A stretch of 64,000 bases of DNA from assembly GCA_019637155.1 (NCBI GenBank), contig JAHBWE010000015.1:1-64000 (forward strand), given 5' to 3'. The DNA is from Labilithrix sp. Lineage in GTDB: Bacteria; Myxococcota_A; Polyangia; Polyangiales; Polyangiaceae. The notes beneath the pieces are model-generated. The model made no database searches. It worked only from the letters and a program-made list of their open reading frames with translations, and had not been told where the DNA came from. Every line of letters starts with the position of its first letter. Position 1 is the first letter of the stretch. The translations under genes and the position numbers were made by a program. Below, piece after piece: positions 15,450-24,915 of the stretch.

Positions 15450-16473
15450 TGTCGCGCCAGGTCACCAACGCGGCGATGCCGAGCAGGATGAGCATCCCCG
15501 CCGCGTGAACCAGCGCCTCGCCGGTGCGGTTGGGCCTGCGTCCCGCGATGAGCTCGAACGCGAGGAACATGAGCCGCCCGCCGTCGAGGAACGGGAAGGG
15601 GAGGAGGTTGAAGAAGCCGAGCGCGATCGAGATCGCGACGAGCACGAGCACGAACGCGTACGGCCCGCGCGCCACCTGCGCCGCGACCTCCTTCGTCATC
15701 CCCACCGGTCCGGTCACGCCCTCGGTCGATCGCGTCTTCGCGAGGTGCGCGAAGCCGGCGACGTTCTGCGCCGTCACCGCGGCGGGCATCACGACCGCGA
15801 GCTTGGCCGCTTCCCCCACGCCGAGCCGACGCGTGGTGGTCGTCGTCTTCGCGCTGATCCCGATGACGCCCCGGCCGTTCGCTTCGCGGGGGACGATGAC
15901 GATCGGCGCGAGGCGCTCGCCGTTCCGCTCGACGACGTACGGCGTCTCGATCCCCGCGCGCGTGCTCGTCACCTTCGCGAGGTCGCGGACGTCGTGCACC
16001 GGCGTCCCCGCCGCCTCGACGACGACGTCGCCGGCGCGGACGCCGGCGCTCGCGGCCGGCTCGACGACGGCGTCGACGATCATCGGCGACGTCACCTGCG
16101 TCTCGGGCCACCCGGCGAGGCCGAGCGCGAAGATCGCGACCGACGCGAACGCGTAGTTCGCGAGCGGGCCGCCGAGGATCGTCAGCGCGCGGGCGCGGAG
16201 GCTCTTGTTCTCGTAGAGCCCCGGATCCTTCGGGTCGCTCTCCTCTTCCACCGCGCCCATCCCCGCGATCCGCACGTAGGCGAGGAAGGGGACGAGGCAG
16301 AGCTGGAACGTGGTGGGGCTCCCCTTCGGCTTGTGCTTCCAGAGCGCGGGCCCGAACCCGATGCTGAAGGTCGTGACGCGCATCCCGGCGAGGCGCGCGA
16401 AGACGTAGTGCCCGGCCTCGTGCACGATCATCAGCAAAGAAATCCCGAAGATCGCAAGGACGAGGTTGGCCAT
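15439..16473 (-). CDS. RseP-like site-2 metalloprotease (M50)
   Basis: 344-aa intramembrane zinc protease. HEAGH at 18-22 in the first helix provides two His ligands and the catalytic Glu. The third ligand is Asp297 of LDGGR (296-300) in a late helix (NLLPFPFLDGGR). A single PDZ domain at about 120-190 is marked by AGVRAGDVVVEAAGTPV. RseP-type proteases cleave anti-sigma factors or other single-pass membrane proteins after a first periplasmic cut, and clear signal peptides. Four membrane helices are visible. The ATG at 16473 gives a normal first helix. No bamA, dxr or cdsA neighbours, unlike the E. coli locus; a small secreted peptide gene lies just upstream. Confidence 0.9.
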   Translation of the reverse strand: MANLVLAIFGISLLMIVHEAGHYVFARLAGMRVTTFSIGFGPALWKHKPKGSPTTFQLCLVPFLAYVRIAGMGAVEEESDPKDPGLYENKSLRARALTILGGPLANYAFASVAIFALGLAGWPETQVTSPMIVDAVVEPAASAGVRAGDVVVEAAGTPVHDVRDLAKVTSTRAGIETPYVVERNGERLAPIVIVPREANGRGVIGISAKTTTTTRRLGVGEAAKLAVVMPAAVTAQNVAGFAHLAKTRSTEGVTGPVGMTKEVAAQVARGPYAFVLVLVAISIALGFFNLLPFPFLDGGRLMFLAFELIAGRRPNRTGEALVHAAGMLILLGIAALVTWRDITG

Positions 16474-16491
16474 GTGCTCCCGATAGTGGTC

Positions 16492-16665
16492 TCAAGGACC
16501 GTTTTGTTCCCGCGCGCTCCCGTCGAGCGTCACGTGGATGCTGGGGTCGACGTTGCGCTTGCAGCGGCGTCCGGTGCAGATGTCGCGCCGGCACGCTCGG
16601 CCGTCGTCCGCATACGCAACGCCGCTCACGACGAGGAGAGCGGCAGCGAGCGCAACGCGGTGCAC
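16492..16665 (-). CDS. Small secreted cysteine-containing protein
   Basis: 57 aa from the GTG at 16665. The first 20 residues (MHRVALAAALLVVSGVAYAD) form a clear signal peptide with an AYA-D cleavage site. The mature part is about 37 residues: CRRDICTGRRC, a dibasic stretch, then DPSIHVTLDG. Three closely spaced cysteines imply a metal site or disulfide. It ends 18 bp before the site-2 protease gene in the same direction, so it could be co-transcribed. The gene is short and the start codon has no strong ribosome-binding site, but signal-peptide structure is hard to explain by chance. Confidence 0.5.
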   Translation of the reverse strand: MHRVALAAALLVVSGVAYADDGRACRRDICTGRRCKRNVDPSIHVTLDGSAREQNGP

Positions 16666-16807
16666 CCGTCGAGGATAGCGCGTCGCGCTCGTACGAGACG
16701 TCCACGACCGTGACCAGCGCCACGGCCCGATCGATCCGGCACCAGGCGCCACAAGTCTGAATACATTCGATTTTTCCAGAGGCACTGCGTTTGCTTCCTT
16801 GCCCACC

Positions 16808-17452
16808 ATGCCCACCCGAGCCTGGTTGGCGGCGGCGGTCCTCCTCATTGGTTGCCGCCCCTTCGACGCGGACGACCCCCGCGAGCCCGAGCCGGACACG
16901 GCGGAGCCGCCGATGACCGAGACGATGCCGGTCTCGGCGAGCGGCTCGCCCGGCTCATCCGGCGCGGACGGTGCGGACGCGCCCGAGGACACGGTCCCGG
17001 CGTCGAGACCGGCGGCGCGCTGGCACGGAGCGTTGAACGAAACGAGGTCGGAGCACTTCAAGGAGTCGCTCCTCCTTTGCTGGCGCGAAGTCTCGTTCAA
17101 GGACATCGTCTTCGACCTCGAGCTCGCGGCGGACGGAAAGCCCACGAGCGCGGTCCTCACGGCGACCGCGGTCGACGACGGGAGCTGCAGCGTCACGCTG
17201 TTCTCGAGCTCCCAGCGCGAGCAACGCCTCACGTACCAGCTGGGTCCGACGCGCCGCATTCTCCCGGACGGCACGCACGAGCTCGAGCTCCGTCCGGTGG
17301 ACGACGCGAACCCGCTCAAGGCATCGCTCGTCGTCAGCGGTCACTTCACGGGTGAGGAGAGCGACGGGAAGCTCCTCTGGACGCGCTCGGATTCGACGCC
17401 GTGGTCCCTCGAAGCGAACGTGCGATGCAAGCCCAAGCCCGTTCCACAATGA
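16808..17452 (+). CDS. Lipoprotein of unknown function
   Basis: 214 aa from the ATG at 16808. Lipobox LIGC (about Cys16), then an Asp/Glu/Pro/Ser/Gly-rich disordered linker to about residue 70. A compact domain of about 140 residues follows with KESLLLCWREVSFKDIVFDLELAADGKPTSAV, which resembles the AgmX/PglI C-terminal-type motif of myxobacterial proteins (one or two conserved Cys: LLCW, GSCSV). It ends PWSLEANVRCKPKP. The upstream 140 bp are comparatively AT-rich (aatacattcgattttt) and may hold the promoter. No function assigned. Confidence 0.68.
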   Translation: MPTRAWLAAAVLLIGCRPFDADDPREPEPDTAEPPMTETMPVSASGSPGSSGADGADAPEDTVPASRPAARWHGALNETRSEHFKESLLLCWREVSFKDIVFDLELAADGKPTSAVLTATAVDDGSCSVTLFSSSQREQRLTYQLGPTRRILPDGTHELELRPVDDANPLKASLVVSGHFTGEESDGKLLWTRSDSTPWSLEANVRCKPKPVPQ

Positions 17453-17523
17453 TGCGCGAGCTCTGAAATCGATCGCGATCCCGAGCCAGGCAGGGAAGGG
17501 GGTGCTACGTCGCGCGGCGACGC

Positions 17524-18015
17524 ATGAACACGAGCACGAGCATTCCTTCGCAGGTCCGCGTGGCGGTCGGCTTCTCCGAACCGCCGCGCCCGCACGGCCC
17601 CGCGCTCGGTCTCGAGGGCGAAGGTGCGGTGTGGGCGGAGCACGACGCGGTGGTGCTGCAGGGCGGAGCGCCCGCCGGGAAGGCGCTCGCGTTGGCGCCG
17701 ATCGCGGCGTGGCTCATCGCGCTCGCGGTGTGTGGAGCGTTCGTGGCGCGCGGCGGCGAGCTCGAGCACCCGCCCGCGTGGTTGGTCGTCGTATGCATCG
17801 CGCTCAGCGCCGCGGGCCTGGCCGTGAAGCTCGCCGGCGCACGCCTGCGACGTCCAACGACGCTCCGCCTCGGCTGGTCCGAGGTCCTGGGCGCCGCCCC
17901 ACTCGGCCTCTCGATGCGCCTCTTCACGACCCGCGGCGAGATCATCCTCGCCGGCCTCGGCCCTTCGGGCGCCGCCAATCTCCAACGCCTCGGCGAACGC
18001 ATCACCCGCCGATAG
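17524..18015 (+). CDS. Two-helix membrane protein of unknown function
   Basis: 163 aa. An N-terminal soluble stretch (about 1-55) leads to two adjacent hydrophobic helices (ALAPIAAWLIALAVCGAFVA at about 60-79, AWLVVVCIALSAAGLAVKLAG at about 87-107). A C-terminal domain (about 110-163) follows with LGWSEVLGAAPLGLSMRLFTTRGEI. The form resembles small bacterial PH-like or DUF-type membrane proteins where the cytoplasmic strand region follows a helical hairpin. No catalytic motifs. The ATG at 17524 opens directly into coherent sequence. Confidence 0.6.
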   Translation: MNTSTSIPSQVRVAVGFSEPPRPHGPALGLEGEGAVWAEHDAVVLQGGAPAGKALALAPIAAWLIALAVCGAFVARGGELEHPPAWLVVVCIALSAAGLAVKLAGARLRRPTTLRLGWSEVLGAAPLGLSMRLFTTRGEIILAGLGPSGAANLQRLGERITRR

Positions 18016-18102
18016 CCCGCACCCTCTCGACGCGCTTCGGCCAGCCGGGCTCCGTCTTCTGGATCGACGAAGCCGCGAGGTCTGGCGCGCCGCCCCCTGA
18101 TC

Positions 18103-18843
18103 CTACGGCCGCCGAGCCGAGAGCGCGTCACCGAGCGCGGCTTCGTTCAGGAGGTGTCCGCCGTGGTAGCGGACCTCCCTCACGTTCGCGTGCTTGGCGC
18201 GAAGCTGTCGAAGCAGGTTCCCGGAGGGATCGAAGTTGTGTTCGTCCTCGTCGCCGACGAGCATGGTGAGCTCTCCGCATCCGGTGAGAGATTCGGGGCT
18301 CGGCTCGAGCGGCCCATGGAACACGCCGGCGCCCACGGTGATCGCGCGAACCGCTTCGGGGACATGGCTCTTCAACGAGCAGCTCCGAATCAGCTTGTTC
18401 AGCAGGTAGCCCCCGTTCGAGAACCCGACGAGCGTGACGGGACCGTCACCGAAGCACGCCCGAGCTCCCGCACGAACGACCGAGGCGGCCGCGGCGAGCT
18501 CGGCGTCATCGAACGACCAGCCCCAGCAGATCGACCCAGGCTGCGTAGGACAGGCCATGCTGGAACGAGGCAGGGCGAAGCGAACGGACAGCTTCCGCGC
18601 GAGCGCGGCGAGCACCTCGCGATTCGCCATCTCTTGCGGCGAGGCCGTCGCCCCGTCCATCCCGTGCAAGTAGACAGCAAACGACGTCGCGTCCTTCGGA
18701 CCAATGCACGCCGCCGTCCGAAGAACGCTGGGCGGTTCGGCATCCATCGCCACCTCGGCGGACGGCGCCGGCGCCGACGCCTTGGTGCTCCCCCGGCATG
18801 ACGCGAGCACGAGAGCGAACGCCACCGTCCGCGTCAGCACCAT
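18103..18843 (-). CDS. Lipoprotein alpha/beta-hydrolase
   Basis: 246 aa. The lipobox region LVLASC (about Cys15) is followed by a short Ala/Pro/Ser linker. The alpha/beta-hydrolase core starts with FAVYLHGMDG (oxyanion strand) and has the nucleophile elbow GFSNGG (about residues 146-151). The acid is probably in MLVGDEDEHNFDP and the catalytic His in VRYHGGHLL near the end. The fold resembles PHB-depolymerase/feruloyl-esterase-type lipoproteins; the substrate is unknown. ATG at 18843 chosen for the signal sequence. AAGGAGG lies upstream, and a six-codon out-of-frame ATG reading (stop TGA at the next gene start) overlaps the start and may act as a leader. Confidence 0.75.
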   Translation of the reverse strand: MVLTRTVAFALVLASCRGSTKASAPAPSAEVAMDAEPPSVLRTAACIGPKDATSFAVYLHGMDGATASPQEMANREVLAALARKLSVRFALPRSSMACPTQPGSICWGWSFDDAELAAAASVVRAGARACFGDGPVTLVGFSNGGYLLNKLIRSCSLKSHVPEAVRAITVGAGVFHGPLEPSPESLTGCGELTMLVGDEDEHNFDPSGNLLRQLRAKHANVREVRYHGGHLLNEAALGDALSARRP

Positions 18844-19032
18844 GACAGCTTCATACCCTCCTTCGCCACACACCTCGCCGCGAAGTTGTTTTCGGAGCCG
18901 CCGCGCCGCCGCGTGTCTCCGCCCACTGCACGCATCATCACACGGGGCGCCGCGCTGGCGCTCGCGCATCTCCGCCGGGCATGGCCACGCGCGCGGGCAT
19001 GGTGGGGTCCGACTCCCTGCCGCCCCACTACT

Positions 19033-19043
19033 TGCATTATGCA
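19033..19043. promoter_or_regulatory. Perfect 11-bp palindrome TGCAT-T-ATGCA in an AT-rich intergenic patch
   Basis: It lies in the 18844-19060 intergenic region upstream of the rightward ORF at 19061, in a patch (cttgcattatgcacatgatg) more AT-rich than its surroundings. A helix-turn-helix operator is a reasonable guess. The rest of that intergenic stretch shows nothing recognisable. Confidence 0.3.
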
Positions 19044-19060
19044 CATGATGAGGACCAACG

Positions 19061-19978
19061 ATGACATGGCGTAGAGGACACGGTGCGGGGGCGGGAGTGC
19101 CGCGCGTCGAGGTCATGCCTCCCGACGAGCTGCCGGTGAACGTGCCCGCGCGCGCCGACGACGAGAGCCCGCACGACCGCGGCGAGCACGGCCGCTTTGC
19201 TCGTGGCGACGGCATCGCTCGTCGCGGAGGTCATGCACGCGCGGGACAGACGCGCCTCGCCGATCGGATGGGCCTCGCGACGCTCGCGGGCGATGCCGCG
19301 TTCGCGCCCTATCGCCGCGCCGCGGTCTCGTTCCGTCGGGCGCAGTGCGCCGAGCTTGCTCGCACGGTCGGCGGCGGCATCTGCGGGCCGTCGTCGGGCG
19401 AGACGTGCACGTGCATGAGGGTCGGCGCGGTTGAAGACGAGGACGGCGATCCGAAGGCCGTGACCCTCGACTGCACGCCGGACGAGGCCGCACGCGAGGC
19501 GAGCATCGCGCGTGCGCTCTCTCGGCGCGAGGTTACGCATGAGGACGCTGCGGAGCGCGTTCGTGCGCTTCGCTTGGATTCGAGAACGGAGGAACACCAC
19601 ATGCTGAAGTCGAGCCCGGTTACCGCAGACGAAGAGATCGAGGACGCGTGCGCGTACATCGTCGCGAGGGAGGTGTGGCGCGAGAGCAGCCGCCGCGTGC
19701 CAAGCGCCCCACCGGAGTCATCGGCCGCGTCGACGCGATCATGCCGCCGATGCCGAGGCCTCGCCTCGACGCCCGCGAGGTCGACGTGTGCAGGCCGCGA
19801 GGCGGTCGAGGCCGACGTCCTCGCGGCTCGTCGGCGCCGCCGTGATCGGGGATGCTGCCGTGACGAAGAGGAGCTTGCGACGAGCATCGCGCCAGTCGTC
19901 GCCCTCGCGATCTGGTCGGCCCGCAAGCTGCACCGCGCGCGGACGATCGAGATCGGCCGCTTCGGGAGCGACCGGTGA
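19061..19978 (+). CDS. Uncertain ORF; possible short protein starting at 19601
   Basis: A single open frame of 305 codons with no recognised domain and several internal start options (19061, 19113, 19601). The best supported is ATG 19601, preceded by GGAGG at 19589-19593. It starts MLKSSPVTADEEIEDACAYI with a regular helix, then turns into Arg/Ser-rich sequence. The upstream part contains CGPSSGETCTCM and an acidic stretch (VEDEDGDPKAVTLDC). Composition is less biased than in neighbouring genes and the opposite strand is also open, so parts may be non-coding. It sits just ahead of the toxin-antitoxin pair in an apparently acquired or decayed block. Treat as hypothetical. Confidence 0.35.
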   Translation: MTWRRGHGAGAGVPRVEVMPPDELPVNVPARADDESPHDRGEHGRFARGDGIARRGGHARAGQTRLADRMGLATLAGDAAFAPYRRAAVSFRRAQCAELARTVGGGICGPSSGETCTCMRVGAVEDEDGDPKAVTLDCTPDEAAREASIARALSRREVTHEDAAERVRALRLDSRTEEHHMLKSSPVTADEEIEDACAYIVAREVWRESSRRVPSAPPESSAASTRSCRRCRGLASTPARSTCAGREAVEADVLAARRRRRDRGCCRDEEELATSIAPVVALAIWSARKLHRARTIEIGRFGSDR

Positions 19979-20049
19979 GGCACTTGCGCGGCACGTGTAG
20001 CGCGCGCCATACTTGAGGCATGGGGCCCAGGGAGAAGAGTGAGGACAAC

Positions 20050-20190
20050 ATGCCTGTGCTCGTCCCGGCGTCCGACGAGGACCGTCGCGAGCTCGAAGCG
20101 GCGCTCGCGGAGACGGACGCGATCGAGCTGACGCCCGAGGAGCTCCGGCTCTGGGCCGAGACCGGCGAGTGTCCCGCACGCCTTCGTTGA
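20050..20190 (+). CDS. Small antitoxin-like protein of a type II toxin-antitoxin pair
   Basis: 46 aa, too short for usual gene-calling cut-offs. Sequence is acidic and helical: SDEDRRELEAALAETDAIEL, then TPEELRLWAETGECPARLR. The LTPEExxxWxxTGExP ending resembles small addiction-module antitoxins encoded beside RelE/ParE toxins. A GAGG stretch lies upstream of the ATG. Its last 22 bp overlap the start of the next gene, the tight coupling expected for antitoxin then toxin. No DNA-binding motif is visible. Call is based on size, overlap and neighbour. Confidence 0.5.
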   Translation: MPVLVPASDEDRRELEAALAETDAIELTPEELRLWAETGECPARLR

Positions 20191-20450
20191 GGCCACGGTT
20201 CATTCGCCGTCTTCACGCGCTGGGGGCCGTTCCGGAGAGCCCAGCAATGGCCGCAGTCGGACGGACGATCAACGCGATCTGCGCGTCGGCGATCTTGCCG
20301 ACGCCGTTCGACGCCGTCGCGACGATCCCGCCGACTCAGGCCGCGCTCGTTCGGCGTGTGCCAAGGTTCAACCTCTGGCTGTGGTACCGCGTCGACGATG
20401 AGCGCGTGGACTTCATCATGGTGACACCCACGCCGCCTGTCATCGAGTGA
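20169..20450 (+). CDS. RelE/ParE-superfamily toxin-like protein
   Basis: 93 aa from the GTG at 20169, overlapping the antitoxin-like gene by 22 bp. The C-terminal half reads LVRRVPRFNLWLWYRVDD followed by ERVDFIMVTPTPPV, matching the Arg-rich strand, the (L/V)xYRVDxxxV strand and the final strand of RelE/ParE folds. The N-terminal helix pair is short. Such toxins cleave mRNA on the ribosome or poison gyrase; which applies cannot be told. The family's usual C-terminal His/Arg catalytic residues are not obvious, so it could be inactive. It lies immediately downstream of a tRNA operon that reads toward it. Confidence 0.55.
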   Translation: MSRTPSLRPRFIRRLHALGAVPESPAMAAVGRTINAICASAILPTPFDAVATIPPTQAALVRRVPRFNLWLWYRVDDERVDFIMVTPTPPVIE

Positions 20451-20536
20451 CGGGGCTGGCCCAGAACCGACCCGAGAAGCGCTTTTCGCAGGTCGTCAGA
20501 CTTGCGTCATAAATCTGCGGTCGTCTTCAACGCAAA

Positions 20537-20562
20537 AGCCCAAGGTATCGCTACCTTGGGCT
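20537..20562 (-). terminator. Rho-independent terminator of the tRNA-Gln/tRNA-Glu operon
   Basis: A perfect 11-bp stem (AGCCCAAGGTA / TACCTTGGGCT) with a four-base loop. On the minus strand it is followed by TTTGCGTT, right after the 3' end of tRNA-Glu. It also separates the tRNA operon from the convergent toxin gene. Confidence 0.8.
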
Positions 20563-20581
20563 AGTTCTCACAGTCGCGTTT

Positions 20582-20656
20582 TGGCGACCCCAGCGGGAAT
20601 CGAACCCGCGTTACCGGCGTGAGAGGCCGATGTCCTAACCGCTAGACGATGGGGCC
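20582..20656 (-). tRNA. tRNA-Glu (anticodon CUC)
   Basis: The minus strand folds as a 75-nt tRNA. The acceptor stem GGCCCCA pairs with TGGGGTC, the T-arm is GCGGGTTCGATTCCCGC, the anticodon loop is CUCUCAC with CUC at 34-36, and the 3' CCA is encoded. It reads GAG codons. It is the second gene of a two-tRNA operon with tRNA-Gln. Confidence 0.95.
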
Positions 20657-20695
20657 AGTCGTGAATCCTTGGAACGAAGTAGGGGAGAGGGAGGG

Positions 20696-20769
20696 TGGCT
20701 GGCGGACTAGGATTCGAACCTAGATAGTCGGAGCCAGAATCCGACGTCCTGCCATTAGACGATCCGCCA
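20696..20769 (-). tRNA. tRNA-Gln (anticodon CUG)
   Basis: A 74-nt cloverleaf on the minus strand. The acceptor TGGCGGA pairs with TCCGCCA, the D-arm region contains TAATGGCAGGA, and the anticodon loop is TTCTGGC with CUG at 34-36. The T-arm is CTAGGTTCGAATCCTAG, and an encoded CCA follows. It reads CAG codons and is transcribed first, from the promoter at 20808-20835. Confidence 0.95.
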
Positions 20770-20807
20770 ATGTCACCTGTGCGTGACCGCACCTGGCTGG
20801 TCCGCGC

Positions 20808-20835
20808 ACCATAGTCAGGCGCAATTGCTTGTCAA
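20808..20835 (-). promoter_or_regulatory. Sigma-70 type promoter of the tRNA operon
   Basis: On the minus strand TTGACA (20830-20835) is followed, after 16 bases, by TATGGT (20808-20813). Both boxes are close to consensus, and the -10 is about 38 bp before tRNA-Gln. The start point would fall near 20800. Confidence 0.8.
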
Positions 20836-20857
20836 GAACGCCTACACGCGGCGCACC

Positions 20858-22672
20858 TCAAAACGTTCGCGAACGCCCCCGCTCCGGGAGCCGCGCCGGA
20901 TGCGTGAAACCATTCGCGTTCGTTCGCGTCGTCGCTGCCGGTCGGGGTGGGGCGTACGGATCGTCGCGGACCGACAAGCGCGGGCGCGGCGGAGCGCTGC
21001 GCGGGCCGGGAGGCGGTGGTGGCGGCGGGATCACCGCGGCCTTGAAGGGGCCCGCCGGCGGCGCCGCCACCCTCTCCTCCCGCTCTGGCAACGCGAAGCT
21101 CGGCGGTACGAACGTCGACGTCCCGAACCTCAGCGGCCGCTCGACGATCAGGCTCTCCACCGGCTCGAGCGTCGCCGCAGCGGCAGCCGCCGCAGCGGGC
21201 GGCGCAGCAGGAGACGGCGCGAAGAGGCTCACGACGAAGAGCACGCCCGCCCCCGCCACGACGCCGATCGCACCCCAGCGCCGTCGCTGAAAGCTCCGCT
21301 CCGCCTCCGAGCGCATGTCCGCCGGCGTCGTCGCCGCCCGCAGCCGCTCCACGAGCCCGCTGCCCTTCGGCCGCGCCGCCCGCAGCCAACCGCCCTTCGC
21401 GTCCGCCGGCTTCGACGCCGCCCGCTCCGCGCGCCAGCCGCCCTCTGCGTCCGCGCGCGCAGCCAGCGGCTTCGTCGCCGCCCGCAGCCGCTTTGCGAGC
21501 CAGCCCTTGGCGTGCGTGTGCATCTTGCTGAGGTCGGCTCCGAGGTTGGGGAGCGACGTTGCACCGAGGTGGTGGCCGGGGAGGGGAGGGGGGCCGCTCG
21601 CCGCCCGCTTCACCGCCGCCACCATCCGCGTCACCGTGTCGAACGGAAGCACGTCGCTCGACGCGAGCGACTCCTCGGCGCCGTCCCGCGCGTCATCCCC
21701 AACCCGAACGTCAGCTGAAGCGTCATCGAGCGACACCGCCATCGCGAGCTGCGGCGCGACCGAGGGCGCGGCGTTCCCGCGCGGAGCCGGAGCGGGCGCG
21801 GGTGCGGGCGCCTGCGCGCTCGGAAGCGTCGGGCGTACGTCGCCGAACGGCGCGAGGTCACGCGCGAGCGCGCGCACGGTCGGCGGGCGGCCTGCCGGAT
21901 CCTTCGCGAGGCAGGCGCGGACGATCTTCGCGAGCTCGTACGGAACGTCCGGCGCGGCGAGGAGCGCGGGCTCGTGGTACGCGACCGCGACGAACATCCC
22001 TGCGATCGTCTCTGCGTCGAACGGGAGCTTGCCTGCGATGAGCTGGTGCAAGATGACGCCGAGCGCCCAGACGTCCGCGCGCGCGTCGACCTCCGGATCG
22101 CGGAGCTGCTCCGGCGCGAGGTACGCCGGCGACGCGAACCACGCCGCCGAGCCCTCCTCGCTCTCGAGCGGCTGCATCATCCCGAAGTCGAGCACCTCGA
22201 GGACGCCACCCTTCGTGAGGAGGAGGTTCTGCGGCTTCAAGTCTCCATGCACGACGTCGGCGGCGTGCGCGTCCGCGAGGCCGATGCACGCTTGCAGCAC
22301 GAGGCTCACCGCTTCACGCGCCGGCAGGGAGCCGTGCTCGGCGAGGAGCTCCGCGAGCGTGCGGCCCTCCGCGAGCGACGACGCGATGAAGGGATACCCC
22401 TCCTCCGTGAGCCCCGTGTCGACGACGCGCGCGACGTTCGCGCTCCTCAGCGCGGCGACGCGATGCGCGACCGCGAGCACCGCCTTGCCCTGCGCCGTCG
22501 TCAGCGTGGTGAGGACCTTCAGCGCGACGCGACGATCGAGCCGGACGTGCCGCGCCGCGACCACGAAGCCCGAGCTCCCCACCCCGAGCAGCCGCTCGAC
22601 GCGGTAGCGCCCGGCGATCGTGTCGCCTCGCATCGTGTACCCAGGGACCACTCGCGCTCCGGAACCCAACAT
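20858..22672 (-). CDS. Non-RD Hanks-type Ser/Thr protein kinase with transmembrane helix
   Basis: 604 aa from ATG 22672, or 591 from the in-frame ATG 22633 (MRGDTIAGRYRVERLL), which starts at the usual kinase boundary. Kinase domain about 20-285: GVGSSGFV, VALKVL (ATP-binding Lys), HGDLKPQN, DFGMMQ, SPAYLAPEQ, DVWALGVILHQLIAG. The Arg of HRD is Gly, making it a non-RD kinase that should not need activation-loop phosphorylation; catalytic Asp and DFG are intact. A long Ala/Arg-rich linker follows with repeated blocks (WLRAARPKG, WLAKRLRAATK, LVERLRAATTPADMR). One membrane helix (WGAIGVVAGAGVLFVVSLFA) and a Pro-rich outer tail complete it. It diverges from groES across a 247-bp region holding CIRCE. 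Confidence 0.88.
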   Translation of the reverse strand: MLGSGARVVPGYTMRGDTIAGRYRVERLLGVGSSGFVVAARHVRLDRRVALKVLTTLTTAQGKAVLAVAHRVAALRSANVARVVDTGLTEEGYPFIASSLAEGRTLAELLAEHGSLPAREAVSLVLQACIGLADAHAADVVHGDLKPQNLLLTKGGVLEVLDFGMMQPLESEEGSAAWFASPAYLAPEQLRDPEVDARADVWALGVILHQLIAGKLPFDAETIAGMFVAVAYHEPALLAAPDVPYELAKIVRACLAKDPAGRPPTVRALARDLAPFGDVRPTLPSAQAPAPAPAPAPRGNAAPSVAPQLAMAVSLDDASADVRVGDDARDGAEESLASSDVLPFDTVTRMVAAVKRAASGPPPLPGHHLGATSLPNLGADLSKMHTHAKGWLAKRLRAATKPLAARADAEGGWRAERAASKPADAKGGWLRAARPKGSGLVERLRAATTPADMRSEAERSFQRRRWGAIGVVAGAGVLFVVSLFAPSPAAPPAAAAAAAATLEPVESLIVERPLRFGTSTFVPPSFALPEREERVAAPPAGPFKAAVIPPPPPPPGPRSAPPRPRLSVRDDPYAPPRPAATTRTNANGFTHPARLPERGRSRTF

Positions 22673-22853
22673 GGCATCCGATGCCCCTGCAGCCTGGATG
22701 CCTCGGCCGTTTCGGCGGAAAGCGCTCGTGTTTCCATACGGTTAACGTCCAAGCGCGAGCCTGGCAGAAAGCCTCATCTTCGCGGGCGTGGGCGGGAAAG
22801 CGCAGCGTAGGCCTTGACGCCTGGGGACCGGGGTAGCAGGTTGCGCCCGATTT

Positions 22854-22880
22854 CTGGCACTCACCTAGACCGAGTGCTAA
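22854..22880 (+). promoter_or_regulatory. CIRCE operator (HrcA-binding inverted repeat) of groESL
   Basis: CTGGCACTC, nine-base spacer, GAGTGCTAA. The right arm matches the CIRCE consensus exactly and the left arm differs at two outer bases. It lies 40 bp before the groES ATG, the standard position, so HrcA repression of groESL at normal temperature is expected. A TTGCGC at 22841 with CCTAGA at 22864 could be an overlapping promoter, but the match is weak. The rest of 22673-22919 shows no other feature. Confidence 0.9.
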
Positions 22881-22919
22881 CAGCCCGCGTTCAGCGGCTC
22901 TCAAGTCAGGGTAATCACC

Positions 22920-23210
22920 ATGAAAATTCGTCCGCTGCAGGATCGTCTCGTCGTCAAGCGCACCCAGGAAGAAGAGAAGACCAAGGGCGGGATCATCATC
23001 CCCGACACCGCCAAGGAGAAGCCGCTCGAGGGCGTCGTCGTCGCCGTCGGCTCGGGCAAGGCCGTCAAGGGCGGCAAGGTCATCCCGCTCGACGTGAAGG
23101 AGGGCGACAAGGTCCTCTTCGGCAAGTACTCGGGCACCGAGGTCAAGATCGACGGCGAGGAGCTCGTGCTCCTCCGCGAAGAAGACGTCCTCGCGGTCTT
23201 CAACAAGTGA
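22920..23210 (+). CDS. groES: Co-chaperonin GroES
   Basis: 96 aa, the usual family length. MKIRPLQDRLVVKR start, mobile loop EEEKTKGGIIIPDTAKEKP (about 16-34) with the GGIIIP stretch that docks on GroEL, roof loop near 45-55, and the closing strand DGEELVLLREEDVLAVF. It caps the GroEL ring during ATP-driven folding. First gene of the CIRCE-controlled operon, 17 bp before groEL. Confidence 0.97.
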   Translation: MKIRPLQDRLVVKRTQEEEKTKGGIIIPDTAKEKPLEGVVVAVGSGKAVKGGKVIPLDVKEGDKVLFGKYSGTEVKIDGEELVLLREEDVLAVFNK

Positions 23211-23227
23211 GCTGAGGGAGAAGAACC

Positions 23228-24904
<1,677 letters not shown>

Positions 24905-24915
24905 GGCTTTTCAAC

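Noticed and set aside
18844..19060. Possible gene on either strand between the hydrolase lipoprotein and the ORF at 19061
   Set aside because: Only short Arg/Pro-rich frames without a start or domain; described only as an intergenic patch with a palindrome.
20454..20536. Attachment-site duplicate of the tRNA-Glu 3' end
   Set aside because: No copy of the tRNA 3' end (TTCGATTCCCGC) was seen to the left of the tRNA operon, so an integrated element cannot be delimited.
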